48,431 nt of DNA from Croceibacterium_A sp039920345 (lineage in GTDB: Bacteria; Pseudomonadota; Alphaproteobacteria; Sphingomonadales; Sphingomonadaceae): positions 1 through 48,431 of the forward strand of contig JBDSDZ010000051.1 in assembly GCA_039920345.1 (NCBI GenBank), read 5' to 3'. The stretch's first letter is position 1. The number at the start of each line of letters is the position of its first letter. The notes beneath the pieces were generated by a model. That model was not told the DNA's origin. It saw only the letters and a list, made by a program, of their open reading frames with translations, and made no database searches. Of this stretch, positions 30,948-38,287 are shown piece by piece. The position numbers and the translations under genes are program-made.

Positions 30948-32057
30948 TTATTCCGCGAGACCGCTGAAATCGGTCAGCGCCGCATCGCGCAGGCCGCGCC
31001 AGATGTTGCGCGCCTGCACTGTTTCATAGACGTCATGCACGCGCAAAAACTGGAAGCCGGCCTGCATTCCGGTCAGCGCCAGTGCAAGGCTGCCACCAAG
31101 CCGCTGATGCGCGCCCGCCTCGTTACTCAGCGCCCCCACCAGCCGCTTGCGACTGGCGCCCAGCAGCAGCGGTTGCCCGAGCGCATGGAACAGCGGCAGC
31201 GCGTTGAGCAAGGCGAGGTTGTCGGTCATCGCCTTGCCGAAACCGATGCCCGGATCGAGGATGATCCGCTCGCGCGCAATGCCCCCGGCGATCGCCCGAT
31301 CACGCGCCGCGCGCAACCAGTCGAACACCTCGAACACGACGTTATCGTAGTCGCCCCCGCCATGCAGGTCTTCGCCCTCTCCCGGCGCGTGCATCAGGAC
31401 TACCGGCACGCTCGCCGAAGCGGCAAATTCAAGGCTGCGCGGATCGTGCCGCAGGGCCGAGACATCGTTGATGATGTGCGCTCCGGCCGCCAACGCGGCC
31501 TCCATCACGGCCGGGCGCCGGGTATCGACGCTTACCGCCGCGCCCATCGCCACCGCCTGTTCGACGGCTGGCAGAACTCGCTTGATCTCGTCACCCTCCC
31601 ACACCGCCGCCGCACCCGGACGCGTGCTTTCGCCGCCGATGTCGATGATCGCCGCACCGGCTTCGTGGATCGCCGCCGCGTGCGCCTGCGCTTCGGCCGG
31701 ATCGTCGAGGAATTTGCCCCCGTCGGAAAAGCTGTCGGGCGTGACGTTGAGGATGCCCATCACTTGCGGCTGGTCGAGACGGATGGTTCGCTGCCCCAGC
31801 TGCAGCGGTGGATGGGCCATGCGCAAGCCGGCCCATTGCGCCTCGGCCTCAGCGCCCAGCGCGTCCGGCAATCGCTCGAATGCCTGCGCGATTGTCGCCG
31901 CCGTAGCCAGTTCGCGCTGTACCACTGCCCCGTCGCGGGTGACGATAACCGCCAGCTCGCGCGCATAAGCCATGCCCCCGGCAAGCCGGAACGCTTCACT
32001 CGCAACAGCTTGCGGGCTCGAAACCAGCGTCAGCGGCTGGAGATAGAGACGGTCCAT
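30948..32057 (-). CDS. folP: Dihydropteroate synthase
   Basis: FolP condenses p-aminobenzoate with dihydropterin pyrophosphate to form dihydropteroate, and is the sulfonamide target. The protein has 369 residues from the ATG at 32057 (MDRLYLQPLTLVSSPQAVAS). About 95 N-terminal residues precede the barrel, more than in the 282-residue E. coli enzyme. The barrel motifs are MGILNVTPDSFSDGG, IIDIGGESTRPGA, HIINDVSALRHD and LDPGIGFGK, with LLGASRKRLVG near the C-terminus. All expected substrate-binding residues appear present. The start shares one base with the ccrM stop (TGATG), so folP is translated from the ccrM transcript. Confidence 0.95.
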   Translation of the reverse strand: MDRLYLQPLTLVSSPQAVASEAFRLAGGMAYARELAVIVTRDGAVVQRELATAATIAQAFERLPDALGAEAEAQWAGLRMAHPPLQLGQRTIRLDQPQVMGILNVTPDSFSDGGKFLDDPAEAQAHAAAIHEAGAAIIDIGGESTRPGAAAVWEGDEIKRVLPAVEQAVAMGAAVSVDTRRPAVMEAALAAGAHIINDVSALRHDPRSLEFAASASVPVVLMHAPGEGEDLHGGGDYDNVVFEVFDWLRAARDRAIAGGIARERIILDPGIGFGKAMTDNLALLNALPLFHALGQPLLLGASRKRLVGALSNEAGAHQRLGGSLALALTGMQAGFQFLRVHDVYETVQARNIWRGLRDAALTDFSGLAE

Positions 32058-33181
32058 CAATCCTCGATGGCGAGGAGATGGCGTTGCCGCAAGGCATCGA
32101 TCGGTTTGACCGCGCCTTCGTGCTCCAGATGCCAGAACAGCCAGCCGTTGCACGACGGCGCGTTTTGCAATGCCTTGCCGACCCCGTGGATCGAGCCGAT
32201 CTCCGCCCCGCTGACGATCGATCCATCGGCGCGCACGGTTGCGGCCCAGCGGCGCTGCTTGTCGAATAGCTCGGTGCCTGGCGTCAGGAGCCCTGATGCG
32301 ACCACTTCGCCGAACGCCACCTTGGGCAAGTCGTTGCGGCTTTGCATGGTCAACAAGGCGCTTTCGTCGAGTGGCAGCTCCTTCTCGATCCGCTTGAGCG
32401 CGACCTTGCGATAGGCGTCTTCGCGCTCACAGCCGATCCACTTGCGGCCGAGCCGCTTGGCGACCGCGCCGGTGGTCCCGGTGCCGAAGAACGGGTCAAG
32501 CACCACGTCGCCGGTCTCCGTCGTCGCCAGCAGCACGCGGTAGAGCAGCGCTTCGGGCTTCTGCGTCGGATGCGCCTTGTGTCCACCTTCCTTGAGCCGC
32601 TCAGGCCCGCCGCAAACCGGGATCACCCAGTCGCTGCGCATCTGCAGTTCGTCATTGAGCGTCTTCATTGCGCGATAATTGAACTGGTAACGGGCCTTTT
32701 CGCCCATGCTCGCCCAGATCAGCGTTTCGTGCGCGTTGGTGAAGCGGGTGCCGCGAAAGTTGGGCATCGGGTTGGTCTTGCGCCAGACCACGTCGTTGAG
32801 GATCCAGAAGCCCAGGTCCTGCAGGATCGTCCCGACGCGAAAGATGTTGTGATAGCTGCCGATGACCCACAGCGCCCCGTCGGGCTTGAGCACGCGGCGC
32901 GCCTCGGTCAGCCAGGCTCGGGTGAAGCTGTCGTAAATGGCGAAGCTGTCGAACTGGTCCCAGTGATCAGTCACCGCATCGACATGGCTGCCATCCGGGC
33001 GATTGAGTTCACCGCCCAGTTGCAGGTTGTATGGCGGATCGGCGAAGACGAGATCGACCGAGGCACTTGGCAGCGAACGCATGGCCTCGATGCAGTCGCC
33101 CGCGAGGATGCGTCCAAGTGGCAATTCCACCGTATTTGCAGCGCGCACGCGCGGCGCACGAATGGTTGTGACTTCACCCAT
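32057..33181 (-). CDS. ccrM: Cell-cycle DNA adenine methyltransferase CcrM (GANTC)
   Basis: CcrM methylates the adenine of GANTC and times cell-cycle transcription in alphaproteobacteria. The protein has 374 residues. The catalytic DPPY is at residues 48-51 (VFADPPYNLQLGG), and the SAM-binding region DPFFGTGTTGAVAKRLGR is at about residue 231. The target-recognition region includes KTNPMPNFRGTRFTNAHE and HPTQKPEALLYR. A C-terminal RAMA-like domain of about 100 residues (SGLLTPGTELFDKQRRWAA to CNGWLFWHLE) is characteristic of CcrM and absent from simple beta-class enzymes. Its upstream region is unusually rich in GANTC sites and has a CtrA-like half-site, which suggests methylation-dependent cell-cycle control. 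folP is coupled downstream. Confidence 0.95.
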   Translation of the reverse strand: MGEVTTIRAPRVRAANTVELPLGRILAGDCIEAMRSLPSASVDLVFADPPYNLQLGGELNRPDGSHVDAVTDHWDQFDSFAIYDSFTRAWLTEARRVLKPDGALWVIGSYHNIFRVGTILQDLGFWILNDVVWRKTNPMPNFRGTRFTNAHETLIWASMGEKARYQFNYRAMKTLNDELQMRSDWVIPVCGGPERLKEGGHKAHPTQKPEALLYRVLLATTETGDVVLDPFFGTGTTGAVAKRLGRKWIGCEREDAYRKVALKRIEKELPLDESALLTMQSRNDLPKVAFGEVVASGLLTPGTELFDKQRRWAATVRADGSIVSGAEIGSIHGVGKALQNAPSCNGWLFWHLEHEGAVKPIDALRQRHLLAIED

Positions 33182-33366
33182 GAATCGTCCAGTCCCCCTG
33201 ACTTATCCACAGCGTGAGAGTCGCAGGCCGAACCGTCAAGTCGCTCGCGTCCGCCCGCGCCCTTGCCGCGCAAATGGTTAACGCGGAACGAAAGGAGTCC
33301 CGCACAGGATGTTGAGTCCCCAGCGTTTCCGGGACTCGATATCTGGTGGTGTGGCGCGGAAGACTC
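33182..33366. promoter_or_regulatory. Cluster of six GANTC sites upstream of ccrM
   Basis: GANTC occurs at 33182, 33218, 33295, 33314, 33333 and 33362 (first bases) within 185 bp of the ccrM/sulfotransferase intergenic region. At about 64% GC roughly 0.6 sites would be expected. GANTC is the CcrM target, and in Caulobacter the ccrM promoter itself is shut off by methylation of GANTC sites. The first site touches the ccrM start codon. Sites 3-6 are spaced 19, 19 and 29 bp apart. Confidence 0.6.
33274..33281 (-). promoter_or_regulatory. CtrA-like half-site in the ccrM upstream region
   Basis: Read on the ccrM strand this is TTAACCAT, an 8-mer reported as a CtrA-binding half-site in many alphaproteobacteria. 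It lies about 93 nt before the ccrM start, inside the GANTC cluster. CtrA activates ccrM in Caulobacter. A single 8-mer can occur by chance, and no second TTAA at the classical 7-nt spacing is present. Confidence 0.4.
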
Positions 33367-33415
33367 GCCGGGCAATTTCCTCTAAAAGCGAGGGGCAGGA
33401 CAGGGAAGGCGGACA

Positions 33416-34138
33416 ATGGCACTCAGGGTAATCGGCGCTGGATTGGGGCGCACCGGCACGCTCTCGCTCAAGCTGGCGCTCGAGCATATCGGGCTTGGCC
33501 CCTGCTATCACATGTCCGAAATGCTCTCGCGCATGCGGCGTGATCTGCCGCTGTGGATTGAAAGCGCCAAGGGCCACCCGCAATGGGACGCGATCTTTGC
33601 CGGGTATCCGTCATCGACCGACTATCCCGGCTGCATGTTCTGGCGCGAACTGATGGCGAAGTATCCTGACGCCAAGGTGATCCTGACAACGCGCGATCCT
33701 GGAAAGTGGTTCGAATCGGTCAGCGAGACGGTCTTTTCCGAAGGCCACCGCGCGCGGCTCGAAGGCAATCCGATGATGGCCGAATTCTTTCGCCTGACGG
33801 TGTTTGGCGACCTCGGCGATCGGCTGGGTGACCGGGCCAGGATGGTCGAATACTTCAACGCCTGGAACCAGGCCGTGATCGATGAAGTCCCGGCGGACAA
33901 GTTGCTTGTCTACGCCGCCGGGGACGGGTGGGAGCCGCTGTGCGCTTTCCTCGGCGTACCCGTTCCGCCCGAACCCTATCCGCGCGTCAACAGCCGCGAG
34001 GAAATGAGCGAGAACACGGGGCGGATCAACCGGGGCGAGATGGGCAAAGATGGCCCTCCCCCACCCGAATTCATGGAGCAGATGGTGCAGCAGTATCTCA
34101 CGGAACTGAAAGCCAAGGCCTTCCCGCCTGCGCCTTGA
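33416..34138 (+). CDS. Sulfotransferase family protein
   Basis: A 240-residue P-loop protein of the sulfotransferase superfamily, which transfers sulfate from PAPS to hydroxyl or amine acceptors. The 5'-phosphosulfate loop is VIGAGLGRTGTLSLKLAL at residues 5-22. The 3'-phosphate-binding stretch is AKVILTTRDPGKWFESVSET (about residue 85-104). The CMFWRELMAKYPD segment and the Trp/Tyr-rich LVYAAGDGWEPLCAFLGVP also match the group often annotated as sulfotransferase or NAD-dependent epimerase/dehydratase-like proteins. GGAAGG precedes the ATG. It diverges from ccrM and its stop abuts the stop of the SnoaL-like gene. The acceptor is unknown. Confidence 0.85.
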   Translation: MALRVIGAGLGRTGTLSLKLALEHIGLGPCYHMSEMLSRMRRDLPLWIESAKGHPQWDAIFAGYPSSTDYPGCMFWRELMAKYPDAKVILTTRDPGKWFESVSETVFSEGHRARLEGNPMMAEFFRLTVFGDLGDRLGDRARMVEYFNAWNQAVIDEVPADKLLVYAAGDGWEPLCAFLGVPVPPEPYPRVNSREEMSENTGRINRGEMGKDGPPPPEFMEQMVQQYLTELKAKAFPPAP

Positions 34139-34663
34139 TCAGTCGGGCCAGCCATCGGGGACGCCGTTGGGGCCCATGATCTGGCGCTTTACAATCAGCC
34201 AGCGTCCGCCGCGTTTCACGAGACTGTCGAATTCACGGCCCTGGGTGAGGATCGTTGGCGCGTCGCCCTGCTTTGCCGTCACCGTTTCGGTGAACACCAA
34301 CCGGGCCGTCGCCGTATCACTATGAACGGTGACCAGCAGGTTGTTGATCAGGATGTTGAGCGCGAAAGACTGGCGTTGCGGCGCAGTCGCCGGGACCGCC
34401 GCATAGGCTCCCCTGATCGCCTCAAGTCCCTGGTAGTGATTGGTCCCCAGCACCATTTCGCCATCTTCGGCGTAGAATTCGCCCAGTTTGCTTTCGATGC
34501 CGCCGCCGAAATTGTTGTAATAGCGCGTGAGCAGGTCCTCAATCGCCGCGCGATCGGCGAGCGCTCCGGCAGAAAGCGGCTCGGCCTGGGCAAACGCGTG
34601 AGTTAGCGGTGATAGCGCCACGACCGCTCCGGCAACGAACCCAATCATTCTCTTGCTGGGCAT
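34139..34663 (-). CDS. SnoaL/NTF2-like (DUF4440-type) exported protein
   Basis: A 174-residue protein with a signal peptide (MPSKRMIGFVAGAVVALSPL, cleavage near AFA-QA at 26) and an NTF2-like alpha+beta fold. ADRAAIEDLLTRYYNNFGGG forms the first helices. FYAEDGEMVLGTNHYQGLEA and IRGAYAAVPAT follow, then strands LVTVHSDTATARLVFTETVT and the terminal GGRWLIVKRQIMG. Proteins of this fold are small enzymes or ligand binders. The ATG at 34663 was chosen because it gives a clean signal peptide with GGGGAG upstream. Its stop lies directly next to the sulfotransferase stop on the other strand, with no gap. Confidence 0.82.
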   Translation of the reverse strand: MPSKRMIGFVAGAVVALSPLTHAFAQAEPLSAGALADRAAIEDLLTRYYNNFGGGIESKLGEFYAEDGEMVLGTNHYQGLEAIRGAYAAVPATAPQRQSFALNILINNLLVTVHSDTATARLVFTETVTAKQGDAPTILTQGREFDSLVKRGGRWLIVKRQIMGPNGVPDGWPD

Positions 34664-34716
34664 GTCATTTTCTCCCCGTTTGCGTGCAAAGGTTGCGTCT
34701 TGCGTTCGGTGTGGCG

Positions 34717-35370
34717 CTAGCCCGCTGGAATCGCCAGCGGAAGTTCCGCCTGGGCCACCGGAGAAAAACTCCGCCGGTGAAGCGGGCACGGACCATGGAT
34801 CCGCAGCGCTTCCAGGTGATCGGGGGTGCCGTAGCCCTTATTGCGCTCCCACCCGTAGTGCGGATGCTCGCGGGCATAGCTGCGCATCAGCCGATCGCGG
34901 TACTCCTTGGCCAGGATCGAGGCGGCACCGATGCAGGGTTCAAGCCCGTCCCCGCCGACGATCGCACGCGCCGGCCAGCGCCACTCGGCCCGCCGGCCCG
35001 CAGGCGTAAGGTTGCCGTCCACCAGCACCTGGTGAGGATCGCAGCCGATCGCCTCGCACAACTGCGCGACCGCTTGCGCCATGGCCCACATCGTTGCCTG
35101 GAAGATGTTGATCGCGTCGATATGTTCGACCTCGACCACCCCAATGCCGAAGGCGCAGCGGCGGCGGATGCGTTCTTCAAGCAGCGCGCGCTTGTCGGCC
35201 GAAAGCTTCTTGGAATCGTCCAGCCCGCCCGGGCGCGGCTTGCACAGCAGCACGGCGGCCGCCACAACGGGACCAGCCAGCGGCCCGCGGCCGGCCTCGT
35301 CCACACCCACGACGAGTTCACCCGCGGCGAAGCCGGACAGAAATTCGTGAGAGGGAGTTCCCGATAGCAT
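34717..35370 (-). CDS. rnhB: Ribonuclease HII
   Basis: RNase HII cleaves RNA in RNA-DNA hybrids, including single ribonucleotides misincorporated in DNA. The protein has 217 residues from the ATG at 35370 (MLSGTPSHEFLSGFAAGELV). The catalytic VVGVDEAGRGPLAGPV supplies Asp24 and Glu25. DDSKKLSADKR and VLVDGNL (Asp in the second half) follow, with ASILAKEYRDRLM and HPHYGWERNKGYGTPDHLEA near the C-terminus. The chosen start shares bases with the start codon of the divergent sugar dehydrogenase gene and has no ribosome site. The true start may therefore be different, for example a little downstream. rnhB and ccrM are neighbours in several alphaproteobacteria; here two genes lie between them. Confidence 0.92.
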   Translation of the reverse strand: MLSGTPSHEFLSGFAAGELVVGVDEAGRGPLAGPVVAAAVLLCKPRPGGLDDSKKLSADKRALLEERIRRRCAFGIGVVEVEHIDAINIFQATMWAMAQAVAQLCEAIGCDPHQVLVDGNLTPAGRRAEWRWPARAIVGGDGLEPCIGAASILAKEYRDRLMRSYAREHPHYGWERNKGYGTPDHLEALRIHGPCPLHRRSFSPVAQAELPLAIPAG

Positions 35371-36526
35371 GCGCAAGCTCAATAAGGTGGCCCTGGCCGT
35401 ATTCCCCGGCGCGCTCGCCATCGCAAGCTGCGGATCGGCCCAGTCTGTTGAAAGCTCCGCGCCCGCGGGGGTCAATCCGTTCACGGTCGAACCCGTCGGC
35501 ACCTTCGCGGAGCCTTGGGCGCTGGCCTTTGCGCCGGGCACGCAGACGCTGTTCCTCACCGAAAAGCGCGGTGCGATGAAGTTCGTCGACCTGCCGAGCG
35601 GCCGGGTTGGCACCGTCACCGGCATGCCCGAAGTCGATTATGGCAGCCAGGGCGGGTTCGGCGACGTCGCGTTCCTCGCCAGCGAAAGCTCGCCCACACT
35701 GGCGCGCCGGACAATCTACCTGACCTGGGCCGAGGCCGGCGAAGGCGACACCCGCGGCGCGGTGCTGGGCCGCGGCACGCTGGTGTGCGAGCAGGCCGAT
35801 GCCTGCCACATCGACGGGCTGCAAGTGATCTGGAGCCAGCCGAAGGTGACGGGGCGCGGGCAATATTCCTATCGCATCGCCTTTTCGCCCGACGGGAAGT
35901 ACCTGTTCCTGTCTTCCGGCGACCGGCAGCACGCCGACACTGCGCAGGACCTGACCAATAACCTCGGCACGATCGTGCGGCTCATGCCCGATGGCAGCGC
36001 CGCGCCGGGCAATCCCTTTGCCGACAAGGGTGCGCCGGGAAATCAGATCTGGTCCTACGGGCATCGCAACCCGCTCGGACTCAAGTTCGATCTCAACGGC
36101 CAGTTATGGGACCTCGAACACGGCCCGCGCGGGGGTGACGAGATCAACAAGGTGGAACCGGGCAAGAACTATGGCTGGCCGCTGGTGTCCGACGGGATCA
36201 ATTATGACGGCAGTCCGATTCCCGACAACGAGACGCGGCCCGACCTGACCGGGCCGGCGATCACCTGGACCCCGGTCATCGCGCCCGGCGATTTCATTTT
36301 CTACAGCGGCAAGCTGTGGCCGCAGTGGAAGAACCAGGCCCTGATCGCCAACCTTGGCACGACTTCGATCGTGCGCGTCTCGCTCTCGGGCGACAGCGGC
36401 ACCGAGGAAGCGCGGACCCAATTCGACAAGCGCCTGCGCGACATTGTCGAGGCATCCGATGGCTCGCTTTACGTGGCCGAAGATGGCCCGGGCGGCCGGC
36501 TGCTGCATTTGACGCCCGCCGGATGA
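35369..36526 (+). CDS. PQQ-dependent sugar (aldose) dehydrogenase family protein
   Basis: A 385-residue six-bladed beta-propeller protein of the soluble-glucose-dehydrogenase (YliI/Asd) family. It oxidises aldoses in the periplasm with pyrroloquinoline quinone. It has a lipoprotein-like signal (MRKLNKVALAVFPGALAIAS, then Cys21). Family motifs are PWALAFAPGTQTLFLTEKRG, SYRIAFSPDGKYLFLSSGDR, WSYGHRNPLGLKFDLNGQLW and EHGPRGGDEINKVEPGKNYG, with LYVAEDGPGGRLLHL at the end. The catalytic His is expected in the HRNP or EHGPRG region. A GAGGGAG site precedes the ATG at 35369. PQQ synthesis genes are not in the window, so the cofactor supply is unknown. Confidence 0.9.
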   Translation: MRKLNKVALAVFPGALAIASCGSAQSVESSAPAGVNPFTVEPVGTFAEPWALAFAPGTQTLFLTEKRGAMKFVDLPSGRVGTVTGMPEVDYGSQGGFGDVAFLASESSPTLARRTIYLTWAEAGEGDTRGAVLGRGTLVCEQADACHIDGLQVIWSQPKVTGRGQYSYRIAFSPDGKYLFLSSGDRQHADTAQDLTNNLGTIVRLMPDGSAAPGNPFADKGAPGNQIWSYGHRNPLGLKFDLNGQLWDLEHGPRGGDEINKVEPGKNYGWPLVSDGINYDGSPIPDNETRPDLTGPAITWTPVIAPGDFIFYSGKLWPQWKNQALIANLGTTSIVRVSLSGDSGTEEARTQFDKRLRDIVEASDGSLYVAEDGPGGRLLHLTPAG

Positions 36527-36582
36527 CTGGGGAGCGATAACGGTTGCATCGCGGGAGGCGCGTACCTATCCGCCCGCCTCCC

Positions 36583-37116
36583 ATGACCGACCTCGCCCTG
36601 CCTACGCTGATTCCCCTCGACCAGGCCGATTCGTCGGCGGTCGAGCGCGTGCTCGACGCGGCGTTCGGCACCAACCGCCGCGGTCGCACTGCCTACGCGA
36701 TTCGCCAAGGCATGGCCTGTTTGCCGCCGCTCTGTTTTGCCGCGTTCGACGCGGACGACGAACTGGTCGGCACGATCCAGGCGTTCCCGGTGGCGCTGAC
36801 CGACCCCTCCGGCCGCGCCCACCCGCTGATCATGGTCGGCCCGGTGGCGATCCTGCCCGATCGGCAGGGCCAGGGCTTTGGCCGTGCGCTGATGGCTGCG
36901 CAGCGCACCGCACTCGCGGCTTGTGCGTCGGAAGGCGCGCCGGCACTGCCCCAAATGCTGATCGGCGATGAGCCGTTCTACGCCCGCTTTGGCTTCGTCC
37001 AAGCGCCGGGCGGCTGGCACTGTCCCGGCCCGTGGGACCCTGCGCGCCTGCTGGTGCGAGCAGCAAACCCCTCGGTCTTGCCCGGCGAAGGCATGCTCGG
37101 CCCTTGGCGCGCCTGA
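36583..37116 (+). CDS. GNAT family N-acetyltransferase
   Basis: A 177-residue acetyl-CoA-dependent N-acetyltransferase. The start MTDLALPTLIPLDQADSSAV at 36583 is preferred to a TTG-type start 39 nt upstream. The acetyl-CoA-binding motif A is VGPVAILPDRQGQGFGRALM (about residues 85-104), with the Q/R-x-x-G-x-G/A consensus as RQGQGFG. FYARFGFVQAPGGWHCPGPW follows in the family's substrate loop. It resembles the YhbS-like group of unknown acceptors. It is 56 nt after the sugar dehydrogenase stop and 23 nt before the DUF1285 gene, so it is probably the first gene of the DUF1285-Nudix-cca run. Confidence 0.87.
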   Translation: MTDLALPTLIPLDQADSSAVERVLDAAFGTNRRGRTAYAIRQGMACLPPLCFAAFDADDELVGTIQAFPVALTDPSGRAHPLIMVGPVAILPDRQGQGFGRALMAAQRTALAACASEGAPALPQMLIGDEPFYARFGFVQAPGGWHCPGPWDPARLLVRAANPSVLPGEGMLGPWRA

Positions 37117-37139
37117 GGCGTTCTGGCATCGCCTGAGCG

Positions 37140-37688
37140 ATGCCGTTTGAACCCCTGCCCGATCTCGCCGGCCTGTCGCTGATCGACATCGCGCGTGCGG
37201 TGGAGGAACGGCGCTTGCCGCCGATTGAACAGTGGCACCCTGCCGAAACCGCCGATAGCCACATGCGCATCGCAGCCGACGGGACGTGGTTTCACGAACA
37301 GCGCCCGATCTCGCGCCCGGCGATGGTCCGCGCGTTTGCCTCGCTGCTGATGCGCGACAGGCAGGGTCAGCACTGGCTGGTCACGCCGGAGTGCCGCCAG
37401 TCGATCGCGGTCGAAGACGCTGCTTTCGTGGCGGTCGACCTGAAGGCAGAGCAAGGCGTACTCGCCTTCCGGCTCAATACCGACGAGCTGGTGATCGCTG
37501 GGCCCGAGCATCGTTTGCGTGCTGAGGGCGACGCCGAGACGCCCGCGATTTACCTCGAGGTGCAGCGTGGGTGCGAAGCGCGGCTCGACCGGTCGACCTG
37601 GCTCCAGCTTGCCGAACTCGCCATCGCCAGCGGAAACGGCTTGGCGGTGACCAGTGAGGGCGCGACCTTTTCGCTCGTGCCCGCATGA
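37140..37688 (+). CDS. DUF1285 domain-containing protein
   Basis: A 182-residue protein of the DUF1285 family, common next to Nudix and CCA-enzyme genes in alphaproteobacteria; it has no established activity. It begins MPFEPLPDLAGLSLIDIARA and has the family's central DSHMRIAADGTWFHEQRPIS, with RPAMVRAFASLLMRD directly after. The C-terminal part contains VEVQRG-like EVQRGCEARLDRSTWLQLAE. No signal peptide or membrane segment is seen. Its stop overlaps the Nudix ATG by 4 nt (ATGA), so both are likely translated together. Confidence 0.88.
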   Translation: MPFEPLPDLAGLSLIDIARAVEERRLPPIEQWHPAETADSHMRIAADGTWFHEQRPISRPAMVRAFASLLMRDRQGQHWLVTPECRQSIAVEDAAFVAVDLKAEQGVLAFRLNTDELVIAGPEHRLRAEGDAETPAIYLEVQRGCEARLDRSTWLQLAELAIASGNGLAVTSEGATFSLVPA

Positions 37689-38287
37689 GCGCGCTGTTCG
37701 ATCGCCTCAGTCGATTGTTCGATGAAGGCCACGGCCTCGAACTGCCCGGCCTGCGCAACGATGCCGAGTTCGCCCCGACTGAAATCCGCCCGGCAGCGGT
37801 CCTGATCGCGGTGACCGACCGGCCAGAACCGGGCGTCATCCTCACTCATCGGCCCGAAGATATGCGCGCCCATCCGGGGCAGGTCGCCTTCCCCGGCGGC
37901 AAGCTCGAACCGGGCGAGGACGCGGTCACAGCGGCACTGCGCGAAGCGCACGAGGAACTGGCCATCGAGCCGCGCCTTGTCCGGGTGATTGGCGCCAGCG
38001 ACCGCTTCATCACCGGCACCGGCTATGACGTGACCCCGGTGCTGGCGTTGATCCCGCCCGACCTGCCGATCGTGCCCGACCCGGTGGAGGTGGCATCGTG
38101 GTTCGAAGCCCCGCTCCGCTTTGTGCTCGACCCGGCCAATCACCAGCACAAGGAAACCGAGTGGAACGGGCGAATCAGGCCCTACATCGAGATCGACTGG
38201 CAGGGGCATCGCATCTGGGGCATCACCGCCGCCATCCTGGCGAACCTTTCGCGCAGGCTGGCGTGGCAGGAACGTATCGATGACTAG
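37685..38287 (+). CDS. Nudix hydrolase, CoA pyrophosphatase-like (NudL)
   Basis: A 200-residue Nudix enzyme that cleaves pyrophosphate bonds, most likely of coenzyme A or its derivatives. The Nudix box is GGKLEPGEDAVTAALREAHE with EL following, matching GX5EX7REUXEEXGU. Before it, HPGQVAFPGGK and LTHRPEDMRAHPG are typical of the CoA pyrophosphatase (NudL) group. The GYDVTPVLALIPPD segment after the box is also characteristic. The ATG overlaps the DUF1285 stop by 4 nt, and its own TAG overlaps the CCA-enzyme start by 8 nt. Confidence 0.9.
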   Translation: MSALFDRLSRLFDEGHGLELPGLRNDAEFAPTEIRPAAVLIAVTDRPEPGVILTHRPEDMRAHPGQVAFPGGKLEPGEDAVTAALREAHEELAIEPRLVRVIGASDRFITGTGYDVTPVLALIPPDLPIVPDPVEVASWFEAPLRFVLDPANHQHKETEWNGRIRPYIEIDWQGHRIWGITAAILANLSRRLAWQERIDD

